Part shown: positions 1 to 11,800 of the stretch, one piece after another
How the letters are laid out: every line of letters begins with the position of its first letter
Numbering within the stretch: the first letter of the stretch is position 1
Assembly: GCA_963971285.1 (NCBI GenBank)
Contig: OZ020254.1
Coordinates: forward strand, 12,586,001 to 12,650,000
Direction of reading: 5' to 3'
Length of the DNA: 64,000 nt
Source: Astropecten irregularis
Lineage: Eukaryota; Echinodermata; Asteroidea; Paxillosida; Astropectinidae
Made by a program: the position numbers and the translations under genes
Notes under the pieces: generated by a model
What the model saw: only the letters and a program-made list of their open reading frames with translations
Told to the model about the DNA's origin: nothing
Databases searched by the model: none

Positions 1-345
1 TTGGTTTTTATCAAAGAAATACAGATTCATGGGCAAAAATATCAAGGAATATACAGTTACAGTCAACTGTGAAAATTTCAGTCCCATACGGTGCCCACTT
101 TTTGAGAAAATTGTGAAAAACGGCCACAGTATTTCTTAAGTCTTTTCTCTTTTATTTTTGATCTTTTAAAATATCAAAAAGATTTGCGGTCGTTGTTTTA
201 CTTATTTCTGGATAAATACACCATTTCAGGCGGAAACATTGTAACAGTGGGTTTCTACCAGCATCTTCATATTCTGAAAGTTACAGGTAAATCTGTGAAC
301 ATTTCTGTTTTGGTTTCTTACCAAAAAGTATGATACTACCTTTAA
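1..345 (-). mobile_element. TTAA MITE family A, left end cut by window
   Basis: The sequence matches the reverse orientation of the family A element (consensus ends TTAAAGGTAGTATCATACTT and its complement). It ends with an AAAAGTATGATACTACCTTTAA-like terminus near 345. The left end starts inside the element, so it is truncated by the window. Confidence 0.7.
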
Positions 346-1475
346 TATGCCTTTTGATTTGAGAAAACCGAGCTGGATATTTGGAGAAGAAAAAAATCAC
401 GCCAATTAATGATTCATTGACGCTGTGGAAACTAAACACAATAAAAACATAAAAAACACATTATTCTTCGTTTTCTGAAAAAAATAGATTGTCAGATTTA
501 TGATATTAAGACTAGATGACAGGCATTGGCACAGTATTTCAGAGAGCAGTATTACATATAAAGACATGAAAGAGATTAAAATCCCTTTATAGTTTTAACG
601 TTTTTTATAACTAGCAATTATAGACCATCTTTTCAAAAACGGAAAGGACTTTGGTAGGGACGCTGAAAGGAAAAAAGTCTATACTGAGAAAAATATGGAT
701 TTTTGTATACGTCTAATTCCCTTCCTTCAACCGCGGGATTTTCAGCAAAATATGAGCGCTTGGAAAGCGCGCCCTTACCTGTCTATTGTTTCTACCGGAA
801 ACTCGACCTTCCAGCGACAGGCGGATAATTAAACTGGTCTTTTGTTACCATAGACCCCCCTACCCACCACCTTCCGATATAACATATCGAAGGCCACTCA
901 AATTGAGAACAATATATGCTAATCAGGAGAATTCTGGTTAAGAAGTGTAAAACGAATCTCGGTTGCATTTCTCGGAGGCGAAAAAACAAACATTATGCAA
1001 AACATGCCTGCAAGGAAAATGGTGTTTTTATAGCAATTCCATCATAATAAATGCAGGACATGAATTAAGCAGATGGGTCCGTTCCAAAAAAAATGAATAA
1101 TTATACGCATTAAGATCCACGCTATATTAAAGGTAGTATCATACTTTGGTAGCATACCAAAACAGAAATCTTCACAGATTTACATTTAACTTACAGGGTA
1201 TAAAGATGGTGATGGTAGAAACAAACCGTTTCTGCCTGAAATGCTGTATTTATCCAGAAAAGAGTAAAACCAGTGACCAAATTATTTTTGATCTTTTAAA
1301 GATCAAAAATAAAAGAGAAAAGACTTAAGAAATAGTGTGGCCGTTTTCACTGTTTTCTCAAAACGTGGGCACCGTGTGGAACTTAAAAATTCACAGGTGA
1401 CTGTTACTGTATCTTCCGTCATATTTTTGCCCGTGATTCTGCATTTCTTTGACAAAAACCGAAGTATGATATTAC
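339..1475. repeat. Direct duplication, copy 1
   Basis: This block is repeated at 3009-4090 with a nearly constant offset of about 2640 bp and only scattered substitutions and small indels. Shared landmarks are the GAGAAAACCGAGCTGGA segment, a GC-rich stretch near 730-800 and a family A MITE at the right end. The block therefore duplicated with the MITE already inside it. Confidence 0.85.
1127..1475 (+). mobile_element. TTAA MITE family A
   Basis: It starts TTAAAGGTAGTATCATACTT and ends near GAAGTATGATATTAC, the degraded inverse terminus. The interior carries the family landmarks TCTGCCTGAAATGCTGTATT and TATCCAGAAAAGAGTAAAAC. There is no coding capacity. Confidence 0.75.
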
Positions 1476-1829
1476 AGCGAACAAATAAACAAACAAACGG
1501 AAAGCAAACGTAAAATCATGAAATTTATCAATACTGACTAAATTGATTTGTCATATAAAAGTCAACAAAGACAACGGATTAAACCGTTAAGATATGCGAT
1601 GCCTCCTCTGTAACAATACCTGTGCTGTTGCATATTTCTGAATCATTTTTAACAAAACATAGATCCTTTTTTATTAGAGAAGGAAGGGATTAAAACATAG
1701 AAATATTCTTCAAAATGTGTAAATATCCACTTTTCCTGGATTTTATTTGCATTTGGAAAGAGTAGATTTCATTGTTGATAAACAGGTTATGGTGTGTCTT
1801 TGCGGGTTGTAAAGGTTGTCTTTCTTTAC

Positions 1830-2195
1830 TTAAAGGTAGTATTATACTTTGGTTTTTATCAAAGAAATACAGATTCATGGGCAAAAATATCAAGGAATAT
1901 ACAGTTACAGTCAACTGTGAAAATTTCAGTCCCATACGGTGCCCACTTTGGGAGAAAATTGTGAAAAACGGCCACAATATTTCTTCAGTAAGTTCAGTCT
2001 TTTCTCTTTTATATTTGATCTATTAAAATATCAAAAAGATTTTCGGTCGTTGTTTTACTAATTTCTGGATAAATACACCATTTCAAAGGTTTAACGGTAT
2101 GTTTCTACCACCACCATCTTCATACTCTGTAGGTTATACGTAAATCTGTGAACATACTGTTTTGGTTTCTTACAAAAGTATGATACTACCTTTAA
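1830..2195 (-). mobile_element. TTAA MITE family A, near-complete
   Basis: This 366-bp copy has TTAA at both ends and terminal inverted repeats starting AAAGGTAGTATTATACTTTG on the left, with the complementary AAAAGTATGATACTACCTTT on the right. TTAA flanks are the target preference of piggyBac-type transposases; the superfamily call is inference because no transposase is present. Confidence 0.8.
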
Positions 2196-2639
2196 CCAAT
2201 GCATGCACAGATATATAGAGTACGCTCTTTCCTGAATGCATTTGGATTGGAGATTTGAGTTTTTGGCGGGAAATCAATGTGTCCTCAATTCCTTATCGTC
2301 TGCTTCCCTAAGTATTATACTACACATTGAGATCTATACCTTTCAAATGGCTGAGGGAGTTTACACTCCGCCCAGTGTAAGTTGGCAAACAATAAGCTAC
2401 GGATTAATATTCCAAAATTATTAAATTTATTATACAGGGCTGTCGGTGGTTATCATTTGAGTTGAAATCGTCTGCTTTGTCCCTCATTTTTCAACCACGC
2501 AGGAAAAAATATATGAAAATGGTTGGAGGCTGAATTTGCATACGCAGTGGTCTCTAAGGTAGTTTAGAAAATTACTGGGACTAGTTTTACAATTGTTTGG
2601 TTTCGTTCACAAAACGAAACCAATGCTAAAGCCAATACT

Positions 2640-3008
2640 TCCATTTGCAAGGCCTCCTAAAAATAATTGAGTTTGAGACAGAAAATGGACTCAACAGTTT
2701 GTAAACAGTGCAAAAGTCACAATGGGAAATCTTGGTTCATCAGTTGCTGGGTTTTTCAAGGTAATCAAGATTTAGTGTCTTTTTCAAAGATCGTTCGTCC
2801 AAACTGTTTCAAAAGCGTGGTCTAACCGTGGAGGGTTCGGAGGGGGCAAGATTATTTTGGCCGTATTTCTGCTATCCAGATGAACAAAGCGTAAAAAGGT
2901 AGGCCTACATGAAACAACGTCTGTAAGGAAGTTTAAGACCTTCACTTCTGTTTAAGTTTAAGTTCAGCCGAAACTCACATCTTTGCAAATCCTATATAAT
3001 TTATGCTT
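2640..3008 (-). repeat. Dispersed repeat shared with 15570-15928
   Basis: Segments such as GCAAGGCCTCC, the GTGCAAAAGTCACAATGGGA word and AAATCTTGGTTCATCAG recur in reverse complement at about 15745-15928. Both copies end near 'AAATCCTATAT...CCTTTAA'. This looks like a TTAA element variant with an unrelated interior. Confidence 0.6.
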
Positions 3009-4090
3009 CCTTTAATATGCCTTTTGATTTGAGAAAACCGAGCTGGACATTAATTTTTGGAGAAAGAAATCACGCCACATGATTCATTGACGATGTGGAA
3101 ACTAAACACAATGAAAACATAATATTGCGTTTTCTGAAAAAATAGATTGTCAGATTTACGATATTTAAAACTACATGACAGGCATTTGCACAGTATTTCA
3201 GAGAGCGATATTACATATGAAGATATTGAGCGACCTTTCTAGTTTTAACCAAGTAGCAATTCTGGACCATATTTTCAAAATCAGAAAGCACTTTGGTGGC
3301 CCAATACGCTGAATTGAAAGAAAAAACAGTCTATAGGGAGAAAATATGGATTTTTGTTAACGTCTAATTTCCTTCCTTCAACCGCGGGATTTTCAGCAAA
3401 ATATGAGCGCTTGGAAAGTGCGCCCTTACCTGTCTATTGTTTCTACCGGAAACTCGACCTTCCAGCGACAGGCGGATAATTAAACTGGTCTTTTGTTACC
3501 ATAGACCCCCTACCCACCACCTTCCGATATAACATATCGAAGGCCACTCAAATTGAGAACAATATATGCTAATCAGGAGAATTCTGATTAAGAAGTGTAA
3601 AACAAATCTCGGTTGCATTTCTCGGAGTCGAAAAAACAAACATTATGCAAAACATGCCTGCAAGGAAAATGGTGTTTTTATAGCAATTCCATCATAACAA
3701 ATGCAGGACATGAATTAAGCAGATGGGTCCGTTCCAAAAAAAATAAATAATTATACGCATTAAGATCCACGCTATATTAAAGGTAGTATCATACTTTAGT
3801 AGCATACCAAAACAGAAATCTTCACAGATTTACATTTAACTTACAGGGTATAAAGATGGTGATGGTAGAAACAAACCGTTTCTGCCTGAAATGCTGTATT
3901 TATCCAGAAAAGAGTAAAACCAGTGACCAAAATTATTTTTGATATTTTAAAGATCAAAAATAAAAGAGAAAAGACTTAAGAAATATACTGTGGCCGTTTT
4001 TCACTATTTCTCAAAAAGTGAGCACCGTGCAGAACTTTTTTACAGATAACTGTTACTGTATCTTCCGTGATATTTTTGCCCGTGATATTT
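3009..4090. repeat. Direct duplication, copy 2
   Basis: This is the partner of 339-1475, with the same order of landmarks and high identity. It includes a family A MITE starting at 3777 at the same relative position. Confidence 0.85.
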
Positions 4091-4100
4091 TTCGACAAAA
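3777..4100 (+). mobile_element. TTAA MITE family A, right-truncated
   Basis: It begins TTAAAGGTAGTATCATACTT and follows the family interior up to about 4100, where it loses similarity before the right terminus. Confidence 0.7.
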
Positions 4101-4584
4101 GTGTTAAAAGAGACAACATCTGGCATGGACGAATGTGCAGAGATTGTAATGTTTTGTTTCTACATTTAGAAAAAAATCGGAGGTTCTAAAACTTTACCAA
4201 AATCTCTAATGTCATGAATCTTACATGTAAGATGGATAAATAAATAAGCACATTTACATAATTGAAATTTATCAATTAAATCGCATTCAACAGGACTGGG
4301 TAAATGAATGGGTTTTTTGTCAATCTGATTTTTTTCCATTTTTCGCCAAAGTATAATTTGAGATCCTATATTTTTCTTCAGCGTGTAAAATCCGAGTTCT
4401 GAAATTCGTCATTATTTCTACCAATTACCTTTTGCAAATGGTGCTGACAACATGTGCATAATTTTAACTACCGTAATATTGTCCACCCCCTTCACACCTA
4501 TCCCCTTAACTCTGCATTGTGAACACACAGCTTGAACGGCTGCATCCATGGCCACCCTATTCGGTGTTTTTGTATAGCTTAAAT

Positions 4585-4850
4585 GTACAGTAAATACCCA
4601 AACAGAAATGTTTACATATTTACGTATAACTTTCAGGGTACGAAGACGGTGGTGGTATGTTTCCGCCTGAAATGCTGTATTTATCCAGAAATTAGTAGAA
4701 TGATTTTGATCACGTGATAAGATCAAAACCATATTCTTTATGAAAAATTCAGTAGGTTGTTCGCTATTTTCTCGTGACTCAGATGTCCGATTGAGTTCAA
4801 ATTTCCACAGGTTTGTAACTTATGTACATGTTGAATTAGACAAAGTGTGA
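4585..4850 (-). mobile_element. TTAA MITE family B remnant
   Basis: It carries the family B interior in reverse: CCAAACAGAAATGTTTACAT, GCCTGAAATGCTGTATTTAT, CTCGTGACTCAGATGTCCGA and a GACAAAGTGTG end. The termini are eroded. Confidence 0.55.
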
Positions 4851-5439
4851 TTTCTGTTTTGTGACGTTTACAGGTATTTTATACCTTTAAAATAAGCCAT
4901 AAAATGGGATCCATTTTTAGATCCATGACCTCATGTCATGAAAATAAAATAATAAGGGCAACATGACCAAAATTATCGTTTAAAGGTTCAGTGCGTAAAA
5001 CTAGAGCTTTGGAAAGATTGTCGTTTAGTTTGGTTAGAAAGGCTCGGTACTGGTGAACCCATGCAGAGTTGTAGTAGAGTAGCCAAATTCCTAGTATTAG
5101 AGAGGGTGAAGCTTTTGTATACATGTGCACAACCTCTCCCCGCATACAATGTTTCCTTACCTTGTTATGACCGCCGCGGTCCATAAAAAGAAGGTTGTAA
5201 TATAATTATTTCGCGGGTATTTTTGTAACGCAATACATTCATCATTATTTTAATAAGTTTAGTATCGAAAAATCAATATAAACAAATCCGAATTTAATTT
5301 TGAGTGCTTGCAATTTGGACCGAGTTCACCGAGTACAATTTGTCAAGTTCGGGGACGAGTCCGAGTACGAAATTACGAGTAATGGCCGGGAAGTTGGTTG
5401 TTGTTTTGGTTTTTTTTTTTTTTTTTAAGAAATTATTTC

Positions 5440-5670
5440 CATGTAAAGATGGTGATGAAAGAAAAATATCGTTTAAGTTTTTCTGCCTGAAATACTGTTT
5501 TTATCAAGCAAAGAGTAAAACCAACGACCAAAAAAAAACGTTTAAATACCGTGGCCGTTTTTCACTGTTTTCTCAAAAGGTAGGCACCGTTTGGGACTGG
5601 GAATTTCACAGATGACTTGTTGTATCTTTCTTGATATTTTTGGTCATGAATCTGTGCGTTTCTTATAAAG
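5440..5670 (+). mobile_element. TTAA MITE family A remnant
   Basis: A degenerate family A interior (AAGATGGTGATG, TTCTGCCTGAAATACTG, TTTTCTCAAAAGGTAGGCAC) follows a T-rich run. It lies 80 bp before the first recognised EGF exon. Confidence 0.55.
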
Positions 5671-5750
5671 CTTTTCATGATTAGAATTTCTTGGCGGTAA
5701 AATTAAGAATTCATTCGCTTAACACATTCAACACATCTCTTAATTCCTAG

Positions 5751-5867
5751 ATGCCTGTCACTCTAAGCCGTGCAAGAACGGAGGTACCTGCACTGTGACT
5801 GAAGGTGGTTCTGGCTACGTGTGCTCCTGCCCGACTGAGGTCGTTGGAGCCAACTGTGAAATGATCA
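5751..5867 (+). CDS. EGF exon 1 (first seen)
   Basis: A 117-bp exon with acceptor TTAATTCCTAG and donor GTAAGT, phase 1-1. It encodes one EGF domain starting [13 protein letters not shown] and ending CEMI. It contains the O-glucose motif CHSKPC and the O-fucose motif CKNGGTC. Confidence 0.9.
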
Positions 5868-8800
5868 GTAAGTTAAATGTAATGTATCTTTAGAAATAAC
5901 CTTACAATACTAGTATCTTAACACATGTCAAATCACGTTTATCTCTTTTTTTTGTCTAGACACTTGCATCTCTGAGCCGTGTCAGAACGGGGGTATCTGC
6001 ACTGTGACTGAAGAAGGATCCGGCTACAATTGTTCCTGTCCCCACCACTTCATCGGTGTCAACTGTGAAATTAACAGTGAGTACAATGTGTTTGCTACAG
6101 TTCGCCCTTACAGTATCTTAAAGCAATATTTCAACAACGGAGACGTCGCCGCAACGTCTCCAACTTATTTGTCTCCAACATAAAAATGGCTTGAGCTTTC
6201 ACCAAGGAGACGTCTCCAGACAAGGTGACAAGAACTTTGCACGACAGTTGCTTCAAAGTCTCTAAGTAGTCGCTGCGATGTTTCCGAGACGTGATTTAGT
6301 TGTAGCGAGTCTCCGAGACCGTCCTGGCAGTCGCGGCGGCTTGACATTGTAGTTTGCCCTGGGTCTCTGAAAGGTTGCTGAGACGTCGATGTGACGTCTT
6401 CGAGACTTCTTCCTGCCTAAATCATGCACCTGAATTGGACCAGGAGGGATATGTCAGAACGCGCTAATTTGTTTTTGTTTTTGTTTTTTTACTGTAATCT
6501 TAATGAATTCTTACTGTGTTTTATTTTAAATTGATTCTGTAATTGCGCCCTTGAACATCCTCGGATGTAAATGGCGCACTACAAATGCAATAAATTATTA
6601 TTAATTATTATTATTATTATCATAAGTCACGTGATTCCTAACGTTGGTCTCAGCAACGTCTCGTCAGTCTTCTTGGTCCCCAGCATTTATTCGCGACGTA
6701 TCTGCGACGTCTTCTTGATGTCTCAGCAGTCGCAGATAGAATTAGTCTCCGCGACGTCGCTGCAACTGATGGAGACGACGGTCTCGGAGACTTTGCAAAG
6801 ACTTCGCGGAGACTCGAACAAGTTTAAAAAAATAAAACCTGTTTAAACTTCTTGTAACTCCTCGGAGATGCCGTAATTTGCAGACGTCGGAGACGTCGCG
6901 GAGACGTCTCTGCAGGTCTGCAACAAATACAATCTGGAGTCGCAAACTAGTTTCAAGCCCAGTGAGATACCCCTGTAGGAAATGCAGTCAAATTCAGTTG
7001 ATTTGAATTCCCTCTTCTCCTTTTTGCATAGATACCTGCCACTCTGAGCCGTGCCAGAACGGAGGAACCTGCACCGTAACTCATGATGGTTCTGACTATA
7101 ACTGCTCTTGCCCGATGGAGTTCATCGGTGACAACTGTGAAATTGACAGTGAGTACATTAATTGAAGCTCACAATTTTGCCATGTGTTATACCGAATAAC
7201 ATGTCAACCTAATGTGCGTTTGTAATCATTTTTCCAGATACTTGTCACTCTGAGCCGTGCCAGAACGGGGGTAACTGCACTGTGACTGAAGGTGGTTCTG
7301 GCTATAATTGCACCTGCCCGATTGGGTTCTTTGGAGCCAACTGCGAATCATTCAGTGAGTACCAAATTCTCCCCAAAAATTTCCCCCAAACCTCGTTCGA
7401 ACGTCTCAACTCCATGTTTCGAGATCTTGGCCATGGATACGAAATCCGTTAGGTCTCAGTTTAAAAAGGCTTGCATATTATTAATTTCTCCCTAGATCCT
7501 TGTCTCTTTTTAAATTGTGCCACCAAGGAGGTGTGTGTGCATTGAGTGGGGATGGTCAAGGCTACGCCTGTGCCTGCCCGATTGAGTTCACTGGGACCAA
7601 CTGCGAAATGTTTAGTGAGTATATTATACCATCTGACTGTTTAACGTTGCAAAGCATTATAGGTATACAAAACCCACCCAAAACGATTAGGTTTGTTGAT
7701 GAAATTCAATGTTCTCAATTAATGCTAGATGTATGCTTCAATCAGCCGTGCCAGAACGGAGGTAACTGCACAGTGACTGGACGCGGATCCGGCTACAACT
7801 GTTCCTGCCCGATTGAGTTCGTTGGAGCCAACTGCGAAATTAACAGTGAGTATGTAGCTTGAAGGGTCATCCCATACTCTGACCAGAATCTTTAAATAAC
7901 TTGGGATTTCCATTTCCATTTCCTAGATGCTTGTCACTCCGAGCCGTGCCAGAACGAAGGCAACTGCACAATGCCTGAACGTGGATCCGGATACGAGTGC
8001 TTTTGTTTGATTGCGTTCTTTGGTGACAACTGCGAATTCACGAGTAAGTTTCCATTAATTCGACTCTGAGGCTGCGTTCGAGCGAGCTACTCGTGTTAAC
8101 ACGAGTATACTCCTGAGCGCTCGAACGGCCGGAGTACGACACTCGGGTCAGCGAGAGTATACTCTCCATCGTTGGGGAGTATACTCCTGCACCGGAGAGT
8201 ATTGCGCGCGCATCACACTCGTGTTACCGGGAGTAACCGCTCGAACGCAGCCTTAAAGTCAACTCTAGTGATTTCCCTGAAATAATTATGTAAACTTGGC
8301 AAAATAACGAAGGACTTCATGTTTCTTTTCAAAGAGATATATTCCCATTGCTTCACATAAGGCGAACAATATTTCCTCCCAAAAAGAGGTCCCACCCAGG
8401 GGAAACATCAACATGACTTCACGTGGTGTTTTTTTTTTTCGTACTGCAGATCCTTGTGCGAGTGACCCGTGTGCTAATGAGACCAATATGAATTTCTGTC
8501 AGCCTTATGTTAACGGATCGTTCAGCTGCGAGTGTCCACCACAATTCACCGGTCTCAACTGTGACCAGCATGGTAATTATCACACAAATCCCGTTTAGCT
8601 CTATCTCAATTATACTGTATGTCCATACCTAATGAATGAAACAAAATAATCGCCCCTGGTCCCGGAGTCAAGGGATAGACTGTCCGCGTGCCGAGAGGTT
8701 ACACTACGTGTGGCGGACCAATAAGGTGCTGATACGTCACACCATGCATGCACACATCATGACGAAAATTGGTCCATTTTATTGGTGTGCTGAGTTATTA

Positions 8801-11800
8801 TAAATGTCCTAGTCTGTCCGTGCCGCGCGCGCCGTATCGCGGTATGTACGTATGATTTCGTCACTCACAATACAGCTTGTGTTCCTGCGTGCATAGCTGG
8901 CCGGTTTCGTCATCCGGTCAGCTCGGCACGCCAGACAGTTCAGCTCGTGTTCGTTGCATGCCTAGATGGCCGGGTTCATCATCCGGTCAGCTCGGCACGC
9001 CAGACAATTGAGCTCGTGTTCGTTGCGTCCTTAGCTAGCCGGTTTCATCATCCGGTCAGCTCGGCACGTCAGACAGTTGAGCTCGTGTTCGCTGCGTGCC
9101 TAGGTTGAGCTCGTGTAGGTTGCGTGCATAGCTGACCGGTTTCGTCATCCGGTCAGTTCGGCACGCCAGACAGTTGAGCTCGTTTTCGTTGCATGCATAG
9201 GTGGCCGGTTTCATCATCCGGTCAGCTCGGCTCGCCAGACAGTTGAGCTCGCGTCCGTTGCGTGCCTAGCTGACCGATTTCGTCATCCGGTGAGCTTGGC
9301 ACGCCAGAGGAGCTAGTAACACCGGGCCCCGGGTTCCTGATCTCAGACACTAGGTGTGCAGAAGTCCCCGGTCACATATCTCTGGTCTTGGTCTTAAAAT
9401 ATGAACTAACTACAACATTTAAATACTTTTTGGTCCACAGTTGACCCGTGTTATTCAGAGCCATGCCAGAATGGAGGGACGTGTAACGCACATAATTCGT
9501 CATTCTCGTGTGACTGTCCATCATCCTTCTCAGGGAAGTATTGTCAGAATTATGGTAAGTATCAGTCATGTCAATTGGTTGGACATTATTTGCACGTCAA
9601 GTGCCATAGCACACTGGTAGACTAGTATGAGCTTGAACTGTGGTGAGAACAGTGCATCTCATTATTCAGAGGATTTAAAACGTCACCTAGTGGATACCGT
9701 CACACTGCAGTGGTTTGATCTTGCCTGTCAAACTCAAGATATTGTGGTCAATCTACAGGGGCTAATTTCATAAAGCTGCTTAGCACAAAAAATTGCTTAG
9801 CACAAAAATATCTTGCCCAATAAAACAAACCACCATTGAAAATTCTATTTGATATTCATGGTCAGCGAACAACAGCAAAAAAAAAACAATTTGCAAGTGA
9901 TACACAACATACGGAAATGTGTTTCTTAATCCTGTTTTACTGAGACAGAAATGTCATGCTTAGCGAATTTTTGTGCTAAGCAGCTCTATGAAATTGGCCC
10001 CAGATTGTAGGTTCGAATCACAGTCATATTGCTCCTCTTCACCCAGGTGTAAATGGGTACCTGCGAGGGTAGAGATGGCTTTGTGGTTTAATTAGCCTCT
10101 GAGCACTTTAAAATAGCCGGGGCTGTACTCCCAAGCTGGGAGTTGAGATGCTTTTAGGAATGTAAGCTATGACATGATGACCAGAGATAATTATGTAAAG
10201 CGCTTAGAGATTATTTGATTAAGTAGATATTATTAGATATTATGACACGGAAAATCATACCACAGCCCCACGGAACTATCAGTCCTGTTAGTGCATTTTA
10301 GTGTAGACTTGTGGGTGTTCTTATTATGTATTCTTCCAACAGTGTCATGTCAAGCGTACATCGCAGAAAATGACAAGGTCATGTCTGACTCCTTCTATCG
10401 GATCAGGCCTCCCTGCACTCAATCAGTGAAACATGTCTGTAAGTATATGTTTATAACCCAGGTAGGCCTATAACACCAGTAAGGTCCGTTATTTTTTTAA
10501 TATTTAGGCTTATTGAATAACCACGTTTAACATATTGCTAAACGAAATACATTGTTTCCAGGGAACGGAATAACATTATCGATACACTCAATGATACTGT
10601 TGACCTTGTACAGGGTTTCTCCTGATAACTTATTAATTTCTTTTAAAGCCATTTTCCCCTGTATTAACATACTTTTTATTCTTACAAATTTTCGGGCGTC
10701 TCCCGCCCCTCGTCAGGTGTGTTTGCTGAATGAGTCGCGTTGTAGAATTGTCGTCATGTTATTCTTAATCAGTGTTCTATTGAAATCAAGTTACAGTTTT
10801 TATGCTCCGCATGCTGGCTTTGATGGTTTTCTTCAGGTCACATTTAGCCCGGCTCCGGGAATAACATTATGTTGGAAGTAATGATATATACATGTATATG
10901 GCGTGCAAAGTTAGCATTTAATCCCGGAATAGAGAAACATCTATTAACAATAGAGATAGCACGCCATGTGGTGGTTGTCGCTATCCGTCAACAGGACTAT
11001 TCTATCGACGTACCGTAATTCGAAAAGAAAATCCATAAATAACGAAAAACCTAATGCAAGAACATTAGGCCTACATTGTCCAAAAGCTGCAGCCATAGCT
11101 AGGGCAAAGTTCACGAAGTTCCCTTGAAATTGGCGGTGACTAAACTAATGAATTCTCCTCTTTATTTTACGACATTAACATCTGTGTTCTCGATTCCTTG
11201 CAGATTGTGATCAGACCCACAACGGCGGTGGATGGTTGAGGTGAGTTTTTGTTCAAATTTCACCCCACCCCTCCATTCTCAATTTCAGCCTAATGCAAAC
11301 TAGTGGCGTATCCACGTCCAAACTGGTGGATGTAACGCGATCCCAGACTCCAGCAAGCCGATAAATATTTAAACATTAATGTACGCAATGGCCTACCGAC
11401 TGATAACACAGACGATACATTTTCGACACGAAATGACGCCATTGATTGGTACAAGGGCGCTAGAAACCCACCAAAATACGTCGCGGGGACCAGCCTCTGT
11501 GGACCAGAAAGACTCCTGAGACGTTGCAAAGACGTCTCCGCGAATCTATGTGACGCTGTTTGACCCACTTTAGAAACCATGTGTCTGAACGCGCGCTTAC
11601 ATCCCCCTCCTGGCATGCCTGGTCCAAGTCAGGTACATGATATTGGCAGGAAGAATTATTGGAGACGCCTCGGGGCAAACTATCACGTCAAGTCACCGCG
11701 ACTGCCCGGAAATGTCTCGGAGACTCGCTGCAACTTCTTGGAGACTTGAAGCAACATCTCCGCGACTTTCGGACAAAATGCTTGTCACCTTGTCTGGAAA

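Larger units (their letters stand above)
1..5750. other. Repeat-dense region upstream of the first EGF exon
   Basis: No exon is recognised here. Open frames are short and lie in repeats. The region holds several TTAA-flanked MITE copies, a direct duplication of about 1.1 kb and a partial repeat shared with 15570-15928. It may be intergenic or part of a long intron of the EGF gene, because the first EGF exon at 5751 begins in phase 1 and needs an upstream exon. Confidence 0.7.

Noticed and set aside
5304-5615. Possible signal-peptide exon MAGKLVVVLVFFFFF for the EGF gene
   Set aside because: The hydrophobic run is a T homopolymer, the rest is MITE sequence, and no donor in a fitting phase follows.
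8873-9309. CRISPR-like regular array
   Set aside because: Units are contiguous 69-bp tandem repeats without unique spacers, in an animal intron.
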